Shown here: positions 18,775-26,374 of the stretch, piece by piece
How the letters are laid out: the number at the start of each line of letters is the position of its first letter
How positions within the stretch are numbered: position 1 is the first letter of the stretch
Source: Emticicia sp. CRIBPO
Lineage (GTDB): Bacteria > Bacteroidota > Bacteroidia > Cytophagales > Spirosomataceae
Direction: 5' to 3'
Assembly: GCF_009905725.1 (NCBI RefSeq)
Contig: NZ_JAAAKV010000005.1
Coordinates: forward strand, 124,001-188,000
Length of the DNA: 64,000 nucleotides
Made by a program: the position numbers and the translations under genes
The notes under the pieces: generated by a model
Databases searched by the model: none
Seen by the model: only the letters and a program-made list of their open reading frames with translations
Told to the model about the DNA's origin: nothing

Positions 18775-19869
18775 ATGGAATTAAAGCAAATCCCCCTGAA
18801 CGATCTCCACGAAAAAATCGGTGGTAAAATGGTGCCTTTCGCAGGATATGTCATGCCTGTCAGATATTCATCGGACATTGAAGAACACAAATGCGTGCGT
18901 GAGGGCGTTGGTGTTTTTGATGTTTCCCACATGGGTGAGTTTTATGTGAAAGGACCTAAATCCCTTGATCTGATTCAGAAAGTATCAGCCAATGATGCTT
19001 CTGTTTTGTTCGACGGGAAAGTTCAGTACAGCTACCTTCCGAATGCGACCGGAGGCGTGGTGGATGATTTGCTGGTTTATAAAATGGCTGATGAAGAGTA
19101 TTTCCTTGTGGTCAATGCTTCGAACATTGAAAAAGACTGGAACTGGATCCAGAGCCATAATGCCGAAGGTGTGGAAATGCAAAATGTGTCAGATGACTTT
19201 TGCCTGTTCGCTGTTCAGGGTCCAAAGGCTTTGGACACGCTTAAGAAACTAACGGATTCGCCGATTGAAGCCCTGGATTACTATACTTTCACAAAAGGCA
19301 CACTGGCGGGAGTTGATGATATTATTATTTCTGCCACCGGATACACCGGAGCGGGAGGGTTTGAATTGTATGTACCGAATGCAGCAGCTGAAGAAGTCTG
19401 GACGAAGATTTTCGAAGCAGGGGCTGAGTTTGATATCAAGCCTATCGGCCTCGGAGCCAGGGATACATTGAGATTAGAGATGGGTTATTGTCTATATGGC
19501 AACGATATTACCGATGAGACCTCTCCTTTGGAAGCCGGATTGGGCTGGGTGACTAAATTCACTAAATCGTTCATAAATAGCCAAGATTTACTGGCTCAGA
19601 AACAAGGGGGCTTAAAAAATAAACTGGTGGGAATCGAAATGATCGACAGAGGGATTCCCCGCAGTCATTATGAGATTTGTAATGCAGAGGGAGAAAAAAT
19701 AGGGGAAATTACCTCGGGAACGATGTCTCCGAGCCTCCAGAAAGGAATAGCCCTGGGATATGTGACATTAGCCAATGCCAAAAACGGGACGGAAGTTTTT
19801 GTTAAAGTAAGAGACAAACTGATTAAAGCACAGGTTGTAAAGCCGCCTTTCGTAAAACCCGGTGTGTAA
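18775..19869 (+). CDS. gcvT: Aminomethyltransferase, glycine cleavage T protein
   Basis: 364 residues, the usual length. It transfers the aminomethyl carbon from lipoyl-H protein to tetrahydrofolate, giving methylene-THF and ammonia. Signatures: VPFAGYVMPVRYSS at the start, VFDVSHMGEF, LGARDTLRLEMGYCLYGNDI and the C-terminal GEITSGTMSPSLQKGIALGYV block. The other glycine cleavage genes (gcvH, gcvP) are not adjacent, as is common in Bacteroidota. No glycine riboswitch was seen in the 220-bp upstream region. Confidence 0.96.
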   Translation: MELKQIPLNDLHEKIGGKMVPFAGYVMPVRYSSDIEEHKCVREGVGVFDVSHMGEFYVKGPKSLDLIQKVSANDASVLFDGKVQYSYLPNATGGVVDDLLVYKMADEEYFLVVNASNIEKDWNWIQSHNAEGVEMQNVSDDFCLFAVQGPKALDTLKKLTDSPIEALDYYTFTKGTLAGVDDIIISATGYTGAGGFELYVPNAAAEEVWTKIFEAGAEFDIKPIGLGARDTLRLEMGYCLYGNDITDETSPLEAGLGWVTKFTKSFINSQDLLAQKQGGLKNKLVGIEMIDRGIPRSHYEICNAEGEKIGEITSGTMSPSLQKGIALGYVTLANAKNGTEVFVKVRDKLIKAQVVKPPFVKPGV

Positions 19870-19885
19870 TAACAAATAGAGATTT

Positions 19886-19924
19886 AAAAAGGCCTTGCAG
19901 ATTATTTTCTGCAAGGCCTTTTTA
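19886..19924. terminator. Bidirectional terminator between gcvT and the xdhC-moeA operon
   Basis: AAAAAGGCCTTGCAG pairs with CTGCAAGGCCTTTTT around an 8-base centre, with A and T runs on both sides, between two converging genes. Confidence 0.85.
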
Positions 19925-19944
19925 GAATAAGGTAAATGATGACA

Positions 19945-20514
19945 TTAATCTTTCCATCCCCACGGAGATGCCGGTTTTTCAGGCAAGGGTTTTGCGAGGT
20001 CAAACTTTACGGTAAACAATCTGTCGGTGCCGATTCTTTTGAGGTTGTAGGTAAAGAAGTCGTTGTTGATTGTCATCCACCAGACGTTAGTGGCTGCTAA
20101 TGGGATCAGAACGGCTGTTTCCTGGTCTGCAGGGAAAACCTGGATTTCCGGCAGGCCGTCATTCGTCGTCCATCCACCATACTGCGTTACTTTGTCTTCT
20201 GACCCGTCTTCGTGACGATGATCATGCTTCAGCAGAATTCTTTGATTCTCGTATTTTAAAACCCAGGTCCTTGATTTATTTTCTCCGACAAAGAAAGGTA
20301 TCCTGATCCTGTCCTGTTCGCAAGACTTCACGTGCATGATCAGCTTTTTGTCTTTAAAGGCAGGGTTGTCAGCTCCTTCAGTAATAATTCCTTCATAGGC
20401 ATTTCCGCAATGAAGTTTCAGCTTACTCCAGAACAATTCTGCACCTGACTGGGCGTGTGCAGTGAGGCAAAAACAGGAGATGAGCACCAGAAATGAATGC
20501 GAAAAGATTTTCAT
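19945..20514 (-). CDS. Secreted protein of unknown function, last gene of xdhC-moeA operon
   Basis: 189 residues from the ATG at 20514 (MKIFSHSFLVLISCFCL, signal peptide cut after AHAQ). A longer frame would overlap moeA and lacks a signal peptide, so I rejected it. Features: two Cys residues (LHCGNAYEG and KSCEQDR) that could pair, an HDHRHEDG segment that might bind metal, and a C-terminal FTVKFDLAKPLP strand. It starts 13 bases after moeA and is probably co-transcribed. I do not recognise a characterised homologue. Confidence 0.7.
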   Translation of the reverse strand: MKIFSHSFLVLISCFCLTAHAQSGAELFWSKLKLHCGNAYEGIITEGADNPAFKDKKLIMHVKSCEQDRIRIPFFVGENKSRTWVLKYENQRILLKHDHRHEDGSEDKVTQYGGWTTNDGLPEIQVFPADQETAVLIPLAATNVWWMTINNDFFTYNLKRIGTDRLFTVKFDLAKPLPEKPASPWGWKD

Positions 20515-20527
20515 GTTGTTATTTGTC

Positions 20528-21715
20528 TTAAAAATTCCAGAATTTAAAAACTTCTCCTTTTTTATAGAGAGATTCGTCCTTTGAAGGAAGCTCCAGAAAG
20601 CCATCAGTACTCACCATGTTGACAAAATCACCTGAGCCTCCTCCGGTGATGGGAAGGGCTACGCGGCAGGCCTTGTCTTCTGATATTTTAACCTGCAGAA
20701 AATAGCTCAGTGTCGGATTAAAAGTGTAATCTTCTGATAAAACAGCCCATGAATGATCTTCAGGGTTCTGATGAAGCGTTTTTTTCAACCAGGGGATCAG
20801 GTACCTTCTGGCACAAAAGAAAGTGGAGACGGGGTTACCTGGAAGGGCAAAAACAACGGTGTTTTTGCGTTTTCCGAACCAAAAAGGTTTTCCGGGCCTT
20901 TGGTTAACCTGGTGAAAGAGCTTCTCGACACCCGCATCCTCAAGAGCCTGAGGTATAAAGTCTTTTTTGCCTTTGGACACACCGCCGCAAAGCAGGATGA
21001 CGTCATACTCAAGCAAAGCCGCTTTTATCTGAGTGACTGAAGCGTCTTTATCGTCTTTGATATGAAGCTTGCCGGCCACTATGCCGTGCTGTGCCAAAAG
21101 AGAGGCAATACAATAGGCATTTGAATTCCTGATTTCAGAAGGAAGGGGATCTTTGTCAATCTCAACAATTTCATCCCCGGATGAAATAATGACTATTCTG
21201 GGTAGTTTGCGAACAGTCAGTGCAGTTGCTCCGACACTCGCCGCTACGGCTATTTCGGCTGGTCTGAGACAGGTATTTTCTTCGACAAGAACCTGACCGG
21301 CTTTGGCGTCGGAGCCTTTGAAATGTATATTCTGACCTTTTTTACAAGGCACTGTGACTTCAGCAATAGTTCCGCTAATGAGCAGGTCTTCATACCTGAC
21401 GATACAATCAGCGGTGCTGCTCAACACGGCCCCGGTCATGATCTCGATACAGTCTGCTTCTGCTTCAAGGTCAAGCGGAGAGGCTCCGGCAAACTGAATG
21501 CCTTTAATATTGAATTTCCTGATGCCATTTTGGTAGTCCTCCCAGCGTATCGCAATTCCATCCATGGTTACCCTGTTAAAAGGGGGTAAATCACGATCTG
21601 CAACGATGGCTTTAAGCAACACACGACCGGTCGCTTTTTCAATGGATATTGTTTCCGGGCCGGAATCCGGTGTGTTTTCCAGCACTATGCGGGTAGCCTC
21701 ATCTACTGAAACCAT
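20528..21715 (-). CDS. moeA: Molybdopterin molybdenumtransferase MoeA
   Basis: 395 residues, typical length. MoeA inserts molybdate into adenylylated molybdopterin. Visible signatures are the N-terminal ADRDLPPFNRVTMDG block, EIMTGA, the RIVIISSGDEIVE strand, LLCGGVSKGKKDF in the MogA-like domain, and FALPGNPVSTFF near the C-terminus. It lies 23 bases after xdhC on the same strand, an arrangement that suggests maturation of a molybdenum hydroxylase. No moaA, mogA or hydroxylase gene is within the window. Confidence 0.94.
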   Translation of the reverse strand: MVSVDEATRIVLENTPDSGPETISIEKATGRVLLKAIVADRDLPPFNRVTMDGIAIRWEDYQNGIRKFNIKGIQFAGASPLDLEAEADCIEIMTGAVLSSTADCIVRYEDLLISGTIAEVTVPCKKGQNIHFKGSDAKAGQVLVEENTCLRPAEIAVAASVGATALTVRKLPRIVIISSGDEIVEIDKDPLPSEIRNSNAYCIASLLAQHGIVAGKLHIKDDKDASVTQIKAALLEYDVILLCGGVSKGKKDFIPQALEDAGVEKLFHQVNQRPGKPFWFGKRKNTVVFALPGNPVSTFFCARRYLIPWLKKTLHQNPEDHSWAVLSEDYTFNPTLSYFLQVKISEDKACRVALPITGGGSGDFVNMVSTDGFLELPSKDESLYKKGEVFKFWNF

Positions 21716-21738
21716 AAGTATAAATTTTTTAAAATGGA

Positions 21739-22857
21739 TTATCTTTCATGAATAGACAATGGGCGAAGCCGGAGATAAGAGCCGTCACGTTTTGAAAAAT
21801 CCGCCCTGATTTCTGCAAGAATCGACAAGGCAATTTCTTCAGGACTTACTGCCCCGATGTCCAGTCCAACGGGAGCATGAATCCGCTCCATGTCTTTCAG
21901 GGTGATGGAGAAACCTTCTTCTGAAAGTTCTTTGAAGATCCTTTCTGCACGCACCCTGGGACCCAGCATTCCGATAAAGGGTACCTCTGTCTGCAGGACT
22001 AGCTTCAGGTTTTGCCGGTCTGTTTTCAGGTCGTGAGACATCAGGATAATGGCCGTGTAAGCATCGGTCAGTAAGCTTTCTGACTGATCTGGAGTAATTA
22101 CGGCATTGGCAGTCTGGTGTATTTCTTTGTTTATTTTCAGGGGATTGGCTACGACAGTAGTTTTAAAACCAAGCTCCCTTGCCAGTTTTGTCAGCGGCAG
22201 GATATCATATTGGCCTCCCATTAAAATCAGGTGGGTTTCAGGCGGCAGAATCTCTATAAAAAATTCTATTTTCTGATTTTCGACTGGCTCAAACGCTTTG
22301 GGAAGGGACTTACCCAGGATCTTGTAGTGTTCAACCCGTTCAGAGACCATGTCTGCAAGGACGGGTTGGTTGAAAATATCAAGACTGCTTCTATCTACAT
22401 ATTTAAAAGTCTGACCCTGTGAAAAATCCCCTGAAAATCCCTGAAGGGACGTGACCGTCAGTAAAATATTGGTTTTCCGTTCCCCTTCAATACACTTTTT
22501 GAGAACTTCAACGGGGTTATCCGGGTCATCCCTGTCGAGCGGAGAAAATAGTACATCAATAATGCCATTGCAGCCTAAGCCCACACCTATCTGGTGTGAG
22601 TCATCTTCCGAGGTGTCATAAGTTACCAGGCTGGGCTCTGATTTGGCAATGGCGTATCTTGCTCGCTTGAGGGCATCACCTTCAAGGCACCCTCCACTTA
22701 TTCCTCCAAAGAAAAGTCCATTTTCCAGCACAAACATCCGGGCACCGACCCTCCGGTAAGAAGAGCCCTCAACTCTGACCACCGTAGCCAGGGCAGCTTT
22801 AATGCCTGACGGCTCAAAATCATCATAGGCTTTTAAAATGGCTTTTATTTCCTTCAT
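21739..22857 (-). CDS. XdhC/CoxI-family molybdenum hydroxylase maturation factor
   Basis: 372 residues. The N-terminal domain carries GGISGGCLEGD (residues 51-61), the conserved XdhC/CoxI Cys motif, and the C-terminal half is a Rossmann-like XdhC_C domain (LILMGGQYDILPLTKLA then a DIGAVSPEEIALSI tail). XdhC proteins bind molybdenum cofactor and hand the sulfurated form to xanthine dehydrogenase-type enzymes. It heads an apparent three-gene operon with moeA and a secreted protein. A TATTTTTG -7 element lies 18-25 bases upstream on the minus strand. The client enzyme is not in this window. Confidence 0.88.
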   Translation of the reverse strand: MKEIKAILKAYDDFEPSGIKAALATVVRVEGSSYRRVGARMFVLENGLFFGGISGGCLEGDALKRARYAIAKSEPSLVTYDTSEDDSHQIGVGLGCNGIIDVLFSPLDRDDPDNPVEVLKKCIEGERKTNILLTVTSLQGFSGDFSQGQTFKYVDRSSLDIFNQPVLADMVSERVEHYKILGKSLPKAFEPVENQKIEFFIEILPPETHLILMGGQYDILPLTKLARELGFKTTVVANPLKINKEIHQTANAVITPDQSESLLTDAYTAIILMSHDLKTDRQNLKLVLQTEVPFIGMLGPRVRAERIFKELSEEGFSITLKDMERIHAPVGLDIGAVSPEEIALSILAEIRADFSKRDGSYLRLRPLSIHER

Positions 22858-22874
22858 AGATATTCTTTAGAAAT

Positions 22875-22882
22875 CAAAAATA
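22875..22882 (-). promoter_or_regulatory. Bacteroidota -7 element for xdhC-moeA operon
   Basis: CAAAAATA on the plus strand reads TATTTTTG on the minus strand, 17 bases upstream of the xdhC start. No clear -33 element. Confidence 0.4.
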
Positions 22883-22914
22883 AGGAGTTTATGGTAATTC
22901 CGGAAGGTATATAC

Positions 22915-22948
22915 AAGAAAAAGCCCCGGAAGAAATTTCCCGGGGCAG
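22915..22948 (-). terminator. Terminator after GNA1162-like lipoprotein gene
   Basis: GCCCCGG (22923-22929) pairs with CCGGGGC (22940-22946); on the minus strand the hairpin is followed by TTTTTC. Confidence 0.75.
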
Positions 22949-22973
22949 TATAAAAGACTTCAGATTAACAAAC

Positions 22974-23603
22974 TCATTTTTTATAAGGCAATGTCCCGAT
23001 CAGATTGTCAGCAGAGCGGTTGGCCAGGTACTGCGGTGTATCCATCCTGTTGCTGATAGATTGGAAAGATTGGTTTGACCAGACCATTTCCCGGGTTTCG
23101 GCATCAAATATTTTAAAAGTAGTAGTGATGCCATTGTTCATAGGCATTTTGAAAGTAGAGTAATCCATTTCGGATTCTCCCCAGATGACAGCATCCACAC
23201 CCAGGATACGGGCAAGTGTTCCTTTTTCAAATGACCTTAGCTGAGAAAACCTTATACCTTCTTTTTCAAGGGTTTTATTGGTGGTGATAAAATCCTGTAT
23301 GGTAAAGTCAAACTTCCCTTTGTTGATTTTTTTGGTCAACCGGAGGAAAGTATTCTTTTGAAGATCAATTCCCGCCAGTCTTTCCTGCTCAGTCCAGTAT
23401 TCCTGTCCTTTTGAGCGGTTGCCGAATTGCGTCTTTTTGTAGTCTTCGCTGATGCTGACGTAAAATGGAAGAATAGCAATCCTATGATGTTTGGCAAGGA
23501 TTTGTGCTGCTCCGTCGGACATAAAAGGCTTGTGAACACTGCAAGAAGTCACTATGACCAAAACAAAGGCCAGCCCTAAGATAAAATTTATTGATTTGTT
23601 CAT
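22974..23603 (-). CDS. Outer-membrane-type lipoprotein of unknown function
   Basis: 209 residues. The N-terminal helix ends in a lipobox, VIVTSC with Cys at about residue 21. The mature protein reads as an alpha/beta domain: RIAILPFYVSI at the start, ILGVDAVIWGESEMDY and TTFKIFDAETREMVWSNQ, and a C-terminal NLIGTLPY. This pattern resembles the CsgG/GNA1162-like class of small lipoproteins, whose general form is a strand with ILPF near the N-terminus and GVDAVIWG later. The assignment to that class is inference. Monocistronic with its own terminator. Confidence 0.75.
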   Translation of the reverse strand: MNKSINFILGLAFVLVIVTSCSVHKPFMSDGAAQILAKHHRIAILPFYVSISEDYKKTQFGNRSKGQEYWTEQERLAGIDLQKNTFLRLTKKINKGKFDFTIQDFITTNKTLEKEGIRFSQLRSFEKGTLARILGVDAVIWGESEMDYSTFKMPMNNGITTTFKIFDAETREMVWSNQSFQSISNRMDTPQYLANRSADNLIGTLPYKK

Positions 23604-23929
23604 GACAATGTATGTTTGAGTCAGAGAAAATTTTAAGAACCAGGCCTCCTCTTCCCTGTTTCACCTGCAATTTATTCATCAAACGGAAGAAAGGAAAGCA
23701 CCTGAGTCTTATAACATATATTAAACTATAATTACGTAAATTTATTTTAGATCAGGGGGATTATTTACAAGTTATTAATACAGAAAAGGATGGATATTTC
23801 TGATTTCAATGCCGGAGATTTTATCGCTTGAGACAGAAGTGCTTCCCGGTCGGGAGGGGATCCTTTTTAACAGGATATCTTTATAATGATAAATTCTCCT
23901 TAAATTTGTGCAAAAAATCAATTGATTAT
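23604..23929. other. 326-bp divergent intergenic region
   Basis: Between the lipoprotein gene (minus) and fabD (plus). It holds the fabD -7 element at 23901-23908. The region is otherwise AT-rich; I see no RNA gene, ORF with support or strong hairpin. The open frame that extends fabD upstream to 23828 lacks conserved sequence. Confidence 0.5.
23901..23908 (+). promoter_or_regulatory. Bacteroidota -7 element for fabD
   Basis: TAAATTTG fits TANNTTTG, 22 bases before the chosen fabD ATG. That position supports the ATG at 23930 over the longer upstream frame. Confidence 0.55.
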
Positions 23930-24814
23930 ATGAAAGCATACGTTTTCCCGGGACAGGGAGCACAGTTTAGCGGAATGGGCAAGGGTTTGTATGAAACCTC
24001 TGAAAAAGCAAAAGCCCTTTTTGATCAGGCTAATGAAATCCTGGGATTTGACATTACCAAAATAATGTTTGAGGGTACTGATGAAGAACTCAAGCAAACC
24101 AATGTTACCCAGCCTGCCGTGTTTTTACATTCGGTGATTATGGCCTCTACTATTGAAGATTTCAAGCCGGAGATGGTGGCGGGTCATTCATTGGGAGAGT
24201 TTTCTGCTCTGGTGGCTGCGGGGGCTTTGTCGTTTGAAGATGGTCTCCGGCTGGTAGCCAAAAGAGCTGCTGCGATGCAAAAGGCATGTGAGCTTAACCC
24301 TTCAACCATGGCGGCCGTTTTAAACCTGTCAGACGAAAAAGTGGAAGAAGTTTGTGCACAGGTGGCTGCTGATACCGGTGAAGTGGTTGTGGCTGCCAAT
24401 TATAACTGCCCGGGCCAGCTGGTGATTTCAGGAAGTATCGAAGGTATCAATATTGCCTGTGAAAAAATGAAAGAAGCCGGAGCCAAAAGAGCTCTTGTAT
24501 TACAGGTTGGCGGAGCATTCCATTCTCCGCTGATGGAGCCGGCACGTGAAGAGCTGGCCGAAGCCATCAAAAATACAGCGATTAAACCGCCGGTTTGTCC
24601 GATATATCAGAACGTAAATGCACAGCCATCTCAGGACGTGGAGGTGATTAAGGCGAATCTTATCGCCCAGCTGACTGCCCCCGTTAGATGGACACAGTCG
24701 GTTCAAAACATGGTTTCCGGAGGTGCAACATTGTTTACAGAGTGCGGTCCGGGCAAAGTTTTGCAGGGTCTCGTAAAAAAAATCGCTCCGGAAGCAGAGA
24801 CAGCGGGAGTTTGA
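23930..24814 (+). CDS. fabD: Malonyl-CoA:ACP transacylase
   Basis: 294 residues from the ATG at 23930 (MKAYVFPGQGAQ); the longer frame is upstream non-coding sequence. It loads malonyl onto acyl-carrier protein for fatty-acid synthesis. The catalytic Ser is S87 in AGHSLGEFSA, with the partner His in GGAFHSPLMEPA and the substrate Arg in the RLVAKRAAAMQ segment. Length and motifs are complete. It stands alone, followed by the tRNA-Gln gene; acpP and fabH are not adjacent. Confidence 0.96.
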   Translation: MKAYVFPGQGAQFSGMGKGLYETSEKAKALFDQANEILGFDITKIMFEGTDEELKQTNVTQPAVFLHSVIMASTIEDFKPEMVAGHSLGEFSALVAAGALSFEDGLRLVAKRAAAMQKACELNPSTMAAVLNLSDEKVEEVCAQVAADTGEVVVAANYNCPGQLVISGSIEGINIACEKMKEAGAKRALVLQVGGAFHSPLMEPAREELAEAIKNTAIKPPVCPIYQNVNAQPSQDVEVIKANLIAQLTAPVRWTQSVQNMVSGGATLFTECGPGKVLQGLVKKIAPEAETAGV

Positions 24815-24938
24815 GAGTGTTGATTTTCAGGGCTTTTGGAAAAAGAGATAAAAAAAATGAAGTTTTAATAACATTTTTTTGAAATTCTGTTTGGAAAGAA
24901 GCGAATAACGACATAATTTTGCACCCACATTTCAGGAT

Positions 24939-25009
24939 TGGCCTGTGGTGTAATGGTAACACAGAAGTTTTTGGTACTTTTATTCAGGGTTCGAGTCCTT
25001 GCGGGCCAA
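24939..25009 (+). tRNA. tRNA-Gln (anticodon TTG)
   Basis: 71-nt cloverleaf. Acceptor arm TGGCCTG (24939-24945) pairs with CGGGCCA (25002-25008), discriminator A at 25009. D arm GTGT/ACAC, anticodon stem GAAGT/ACTTT with loop TTTTGGT giving anticodon TTG, and T arm CAGGG-TTCGAGT-CCTTG (24985-25001). The 3' CCA is not encoded. A terminator follows directly. Confidence 0.95.
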
Positions 25010-25014
25010 CATCA

Positions 25015-25045
25015 AGAGTCGTCAATTTTTTGACGGCTCTTTTTC
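25015..25045 (+). terminator. Terminator after tRNA-Gln
   Basis: AGAGTCGTCA (25015-25024) pairs with TGACGGCTCT (25031-25040) with one G-T pair, followed by TTTT. Confidence 0.8.
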
Positions 25046-25068
25046 GTTTTAAGCATAATTGCAAGATT

Positions 25069-25095
25069 ATTAATCTATTAATTTGGTAGATTAAT
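25069..25095. promoter_or_regulatory. Palindromic operator overlapping the tauE-type exporter promoter
   Basis: ATTAATCTA (25069-25077), 9-base spacer, TAGATTAAT (25087-25095): perfect 9-bp inverted repeat. Its centre contains the TTTG (25082-25085) that serves as -33 element for the TACTTTTG -7 box at 25106. A protein bound here would block RNA polymerase. The layout resembles winged-helix (Rrf2-type) operators; the regulator is not known. Confidence 0.55.
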
Positions 25096-25113
25096 ATTAA
25101 AAAGATACTTTTG
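25082..25113 (+). promoter_or_regulatory. Promoter of TauE/SafE-family exporter gene
   Basis: TTTG (25082-25085), 20-base spacer, TACTTTTG (25106-25113). Both boxes match the Bacteroidota sigma-A consensus TTTG/TANNTTTG, ending 28 bases before the start codon. Confidence 0.65.
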
Positions 25114-25141
25114 TAATCCGAATGACAAAAATTTCAGGCAT

Positions 25142-26104
25142 ATGAGTTTAATTTCATCAGAAGACACTTCAGTGGAACCAAAAGAAGAAGCACAACCAAA
25201 ACAGGAACAGGCGGAAGATAAAAAGAGCTCTGTAAAAACTTATATTTACAGGGCTTTGACGGCTTTAGGGTGGATGATAGGCGGGCACATTCTCTTCAGT
25301 TTTTTACCATATGATTATTTTGGCGAGAAAATCGTTCAGCTTTGGGGCAGCCTGGATTCACAGATTCTGATCTTTATGCTGGGTGGTTTTGTAGCACAGA
25401 TGATTGATGGGGCTCTAGGGATGGCTTACGGTGTAAGTGCTACCACTTTCCTGTTGTCGTTTGGTATCAGCCCGGCAGCGGCCAGTGCCAGCGTTCACGC
25501 CTCGGAGATTTTTACCAGTGGCGTTTCGGGTCTGAGTCATTTGAAGTTTGGGAATGTCAATAAAAAACTTTTCAGACACCTGTTGCTACCCGGCGTGCTG
25601 GGGGCCATTATCGGGGCCTATGTCTTGTCTTCTTTTGAACAGTACAATCAATACATCAAACCGGTTGTGGCGATCTATACGCTTTATCTGGGGATCAGGA
25701 TCATCAGAAAAACACTGATCAAGAATATCAAAAAGAAGCCGATCAAGAGAATCGGCGTTTTAGCCTGGTTTGGCGGATTCCTGGATTCTATCGGTGGCGG
25801 AGGATGGGGCCCTATTGTGAGTTCTACCTTAATCGCAAACGGAAGAAACCCGATTTACACGATCGGTTCTGTGAACCTGACCGAATTTTTTGTAAGCCTT
25901 GCAAGCTCCCTCACCTTCATTGCTTTTATCGGATTTACCCACTGGCAGGTTATCCTGGGTTTAATCCTGGGTGGTGTTATCGCGGCACCTCTGGCGGCTT
26001 ACCTGGTAAGGAAAGTCCCGGTAAAACCATTGTTTATTTTTGTAGGGATTGTCGTGATCATCGTTAGTTTAAGAATATTATATAAATCTATTGAAAGCTG
26101 GTAA
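25142..26104 (+). CDS. TSUP-family (TauE/SafE) membrane exporter
   Basis: 320 residues. After an acidic, polar N-terminal tail of about 35 residues come eight or so hydrophobic helices. The two family repeats are visible: FVAQMIDGALGMAYGVSATT in the N-terminal half and FGGFLDSIGGGGWGPIVSST in the C-terminal half. TSUP proteins export sulfite, sulfonates or similar organic anions. The long charged N-terminal tail is unusual for the family. Its promoter is covered by a palindrome, so expression is probably switched by a repressor, plausibly a sulfur-responsive one. A terminator follows. Confidence 0.88.
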   Translation: MSLISSEDTSVEPKEEAQPKQEQAEDKKSSVKTYIYRALTALGWMIGGHILFSFLPYDYFGEKIVQLWGSLDSQILIFMLGGFVAQMIDGALGMAYGVSATTFLLSFGISPAAASASVHASEIFTSGVSGLSHLKFGNVNKKLFRHLLLPGVLGAIIGAYVLSSFEQYNQYIKPVVAIYTLYLGIRIIRKTLIKNIKKKPIKRIGVLAWFGGFLDSIGGGGWGPIVSSTLIANGRNPIYTIGSVNLTEFFVSLASSLTFIAFIGFTHWQVILGLILGGVIAAPLAAYLVRKVPVKPLFIFVGIVVIIVSLRILYKSIESW

Positions 26105-26121
26105 CCTACCGGCAGAGTGAT

Positions 26122-26149
26122 AAAAAAGGCCCTTCAAAGGGCCTTTTTT
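26122..26149 (+). terminator. Rho-independent terminator after TSUP gene
   Basis: AAAAAAGGCCCTT / AAGGGCCTTTTTT hairpin, 18 bases after the stop codon. Confidence 0.88.
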
Positions 26150-26309
26150 ATTGGGTAAAATCCACAGATCTCATTCGTTATACCTCTGCAGATTTTTATT
26201 GACTTTATTTCAGGTCGAGATACGGGGAGACAATGCTGTGTTCAATCAAGACCGCAATCAGACTGCCCTGAGGGGCTTTTGGGCCGGTATTTCATAATCT
26301 TTTAAGGTA

Positions 26310-26344
26310 TTTGATAGTAAGGCCGTTAAAAACCCATATTTTTG
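26310..26344 (+). promoter_or_regulatory. Promoter of purH
   Basis: TTTG (26310-26313), 23-base spacer, TATTTTTG (26337-26344), 31 bases upstream of the purH ATG. The -7 box is a full consensus match; the spacer is at the long end. Confidence 0.5.
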
Positions 26345-26374
26345 CAAAAAATTTTTGAAAATAATATTCTTACG

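Noticed and set aside
19945-20604. Longer form of the secreted protein overlapping moeA
   Set aside because: It would place the signal peptide 30 residues inside the protein and overlap the moeA coding end; the ATG at 20514 fits better.
23828-23929. Upstream extension of fabD to 23828
   Set aside because: The predicted -7 element (23901-23908) lies inside it and the extra residues have no match to FabD.
25142-26104. Firm assignment of the exporter as sulfite- or taurine-specific
   Set aside because: TSUP family members carry many anions; motifs seen fix the family only.
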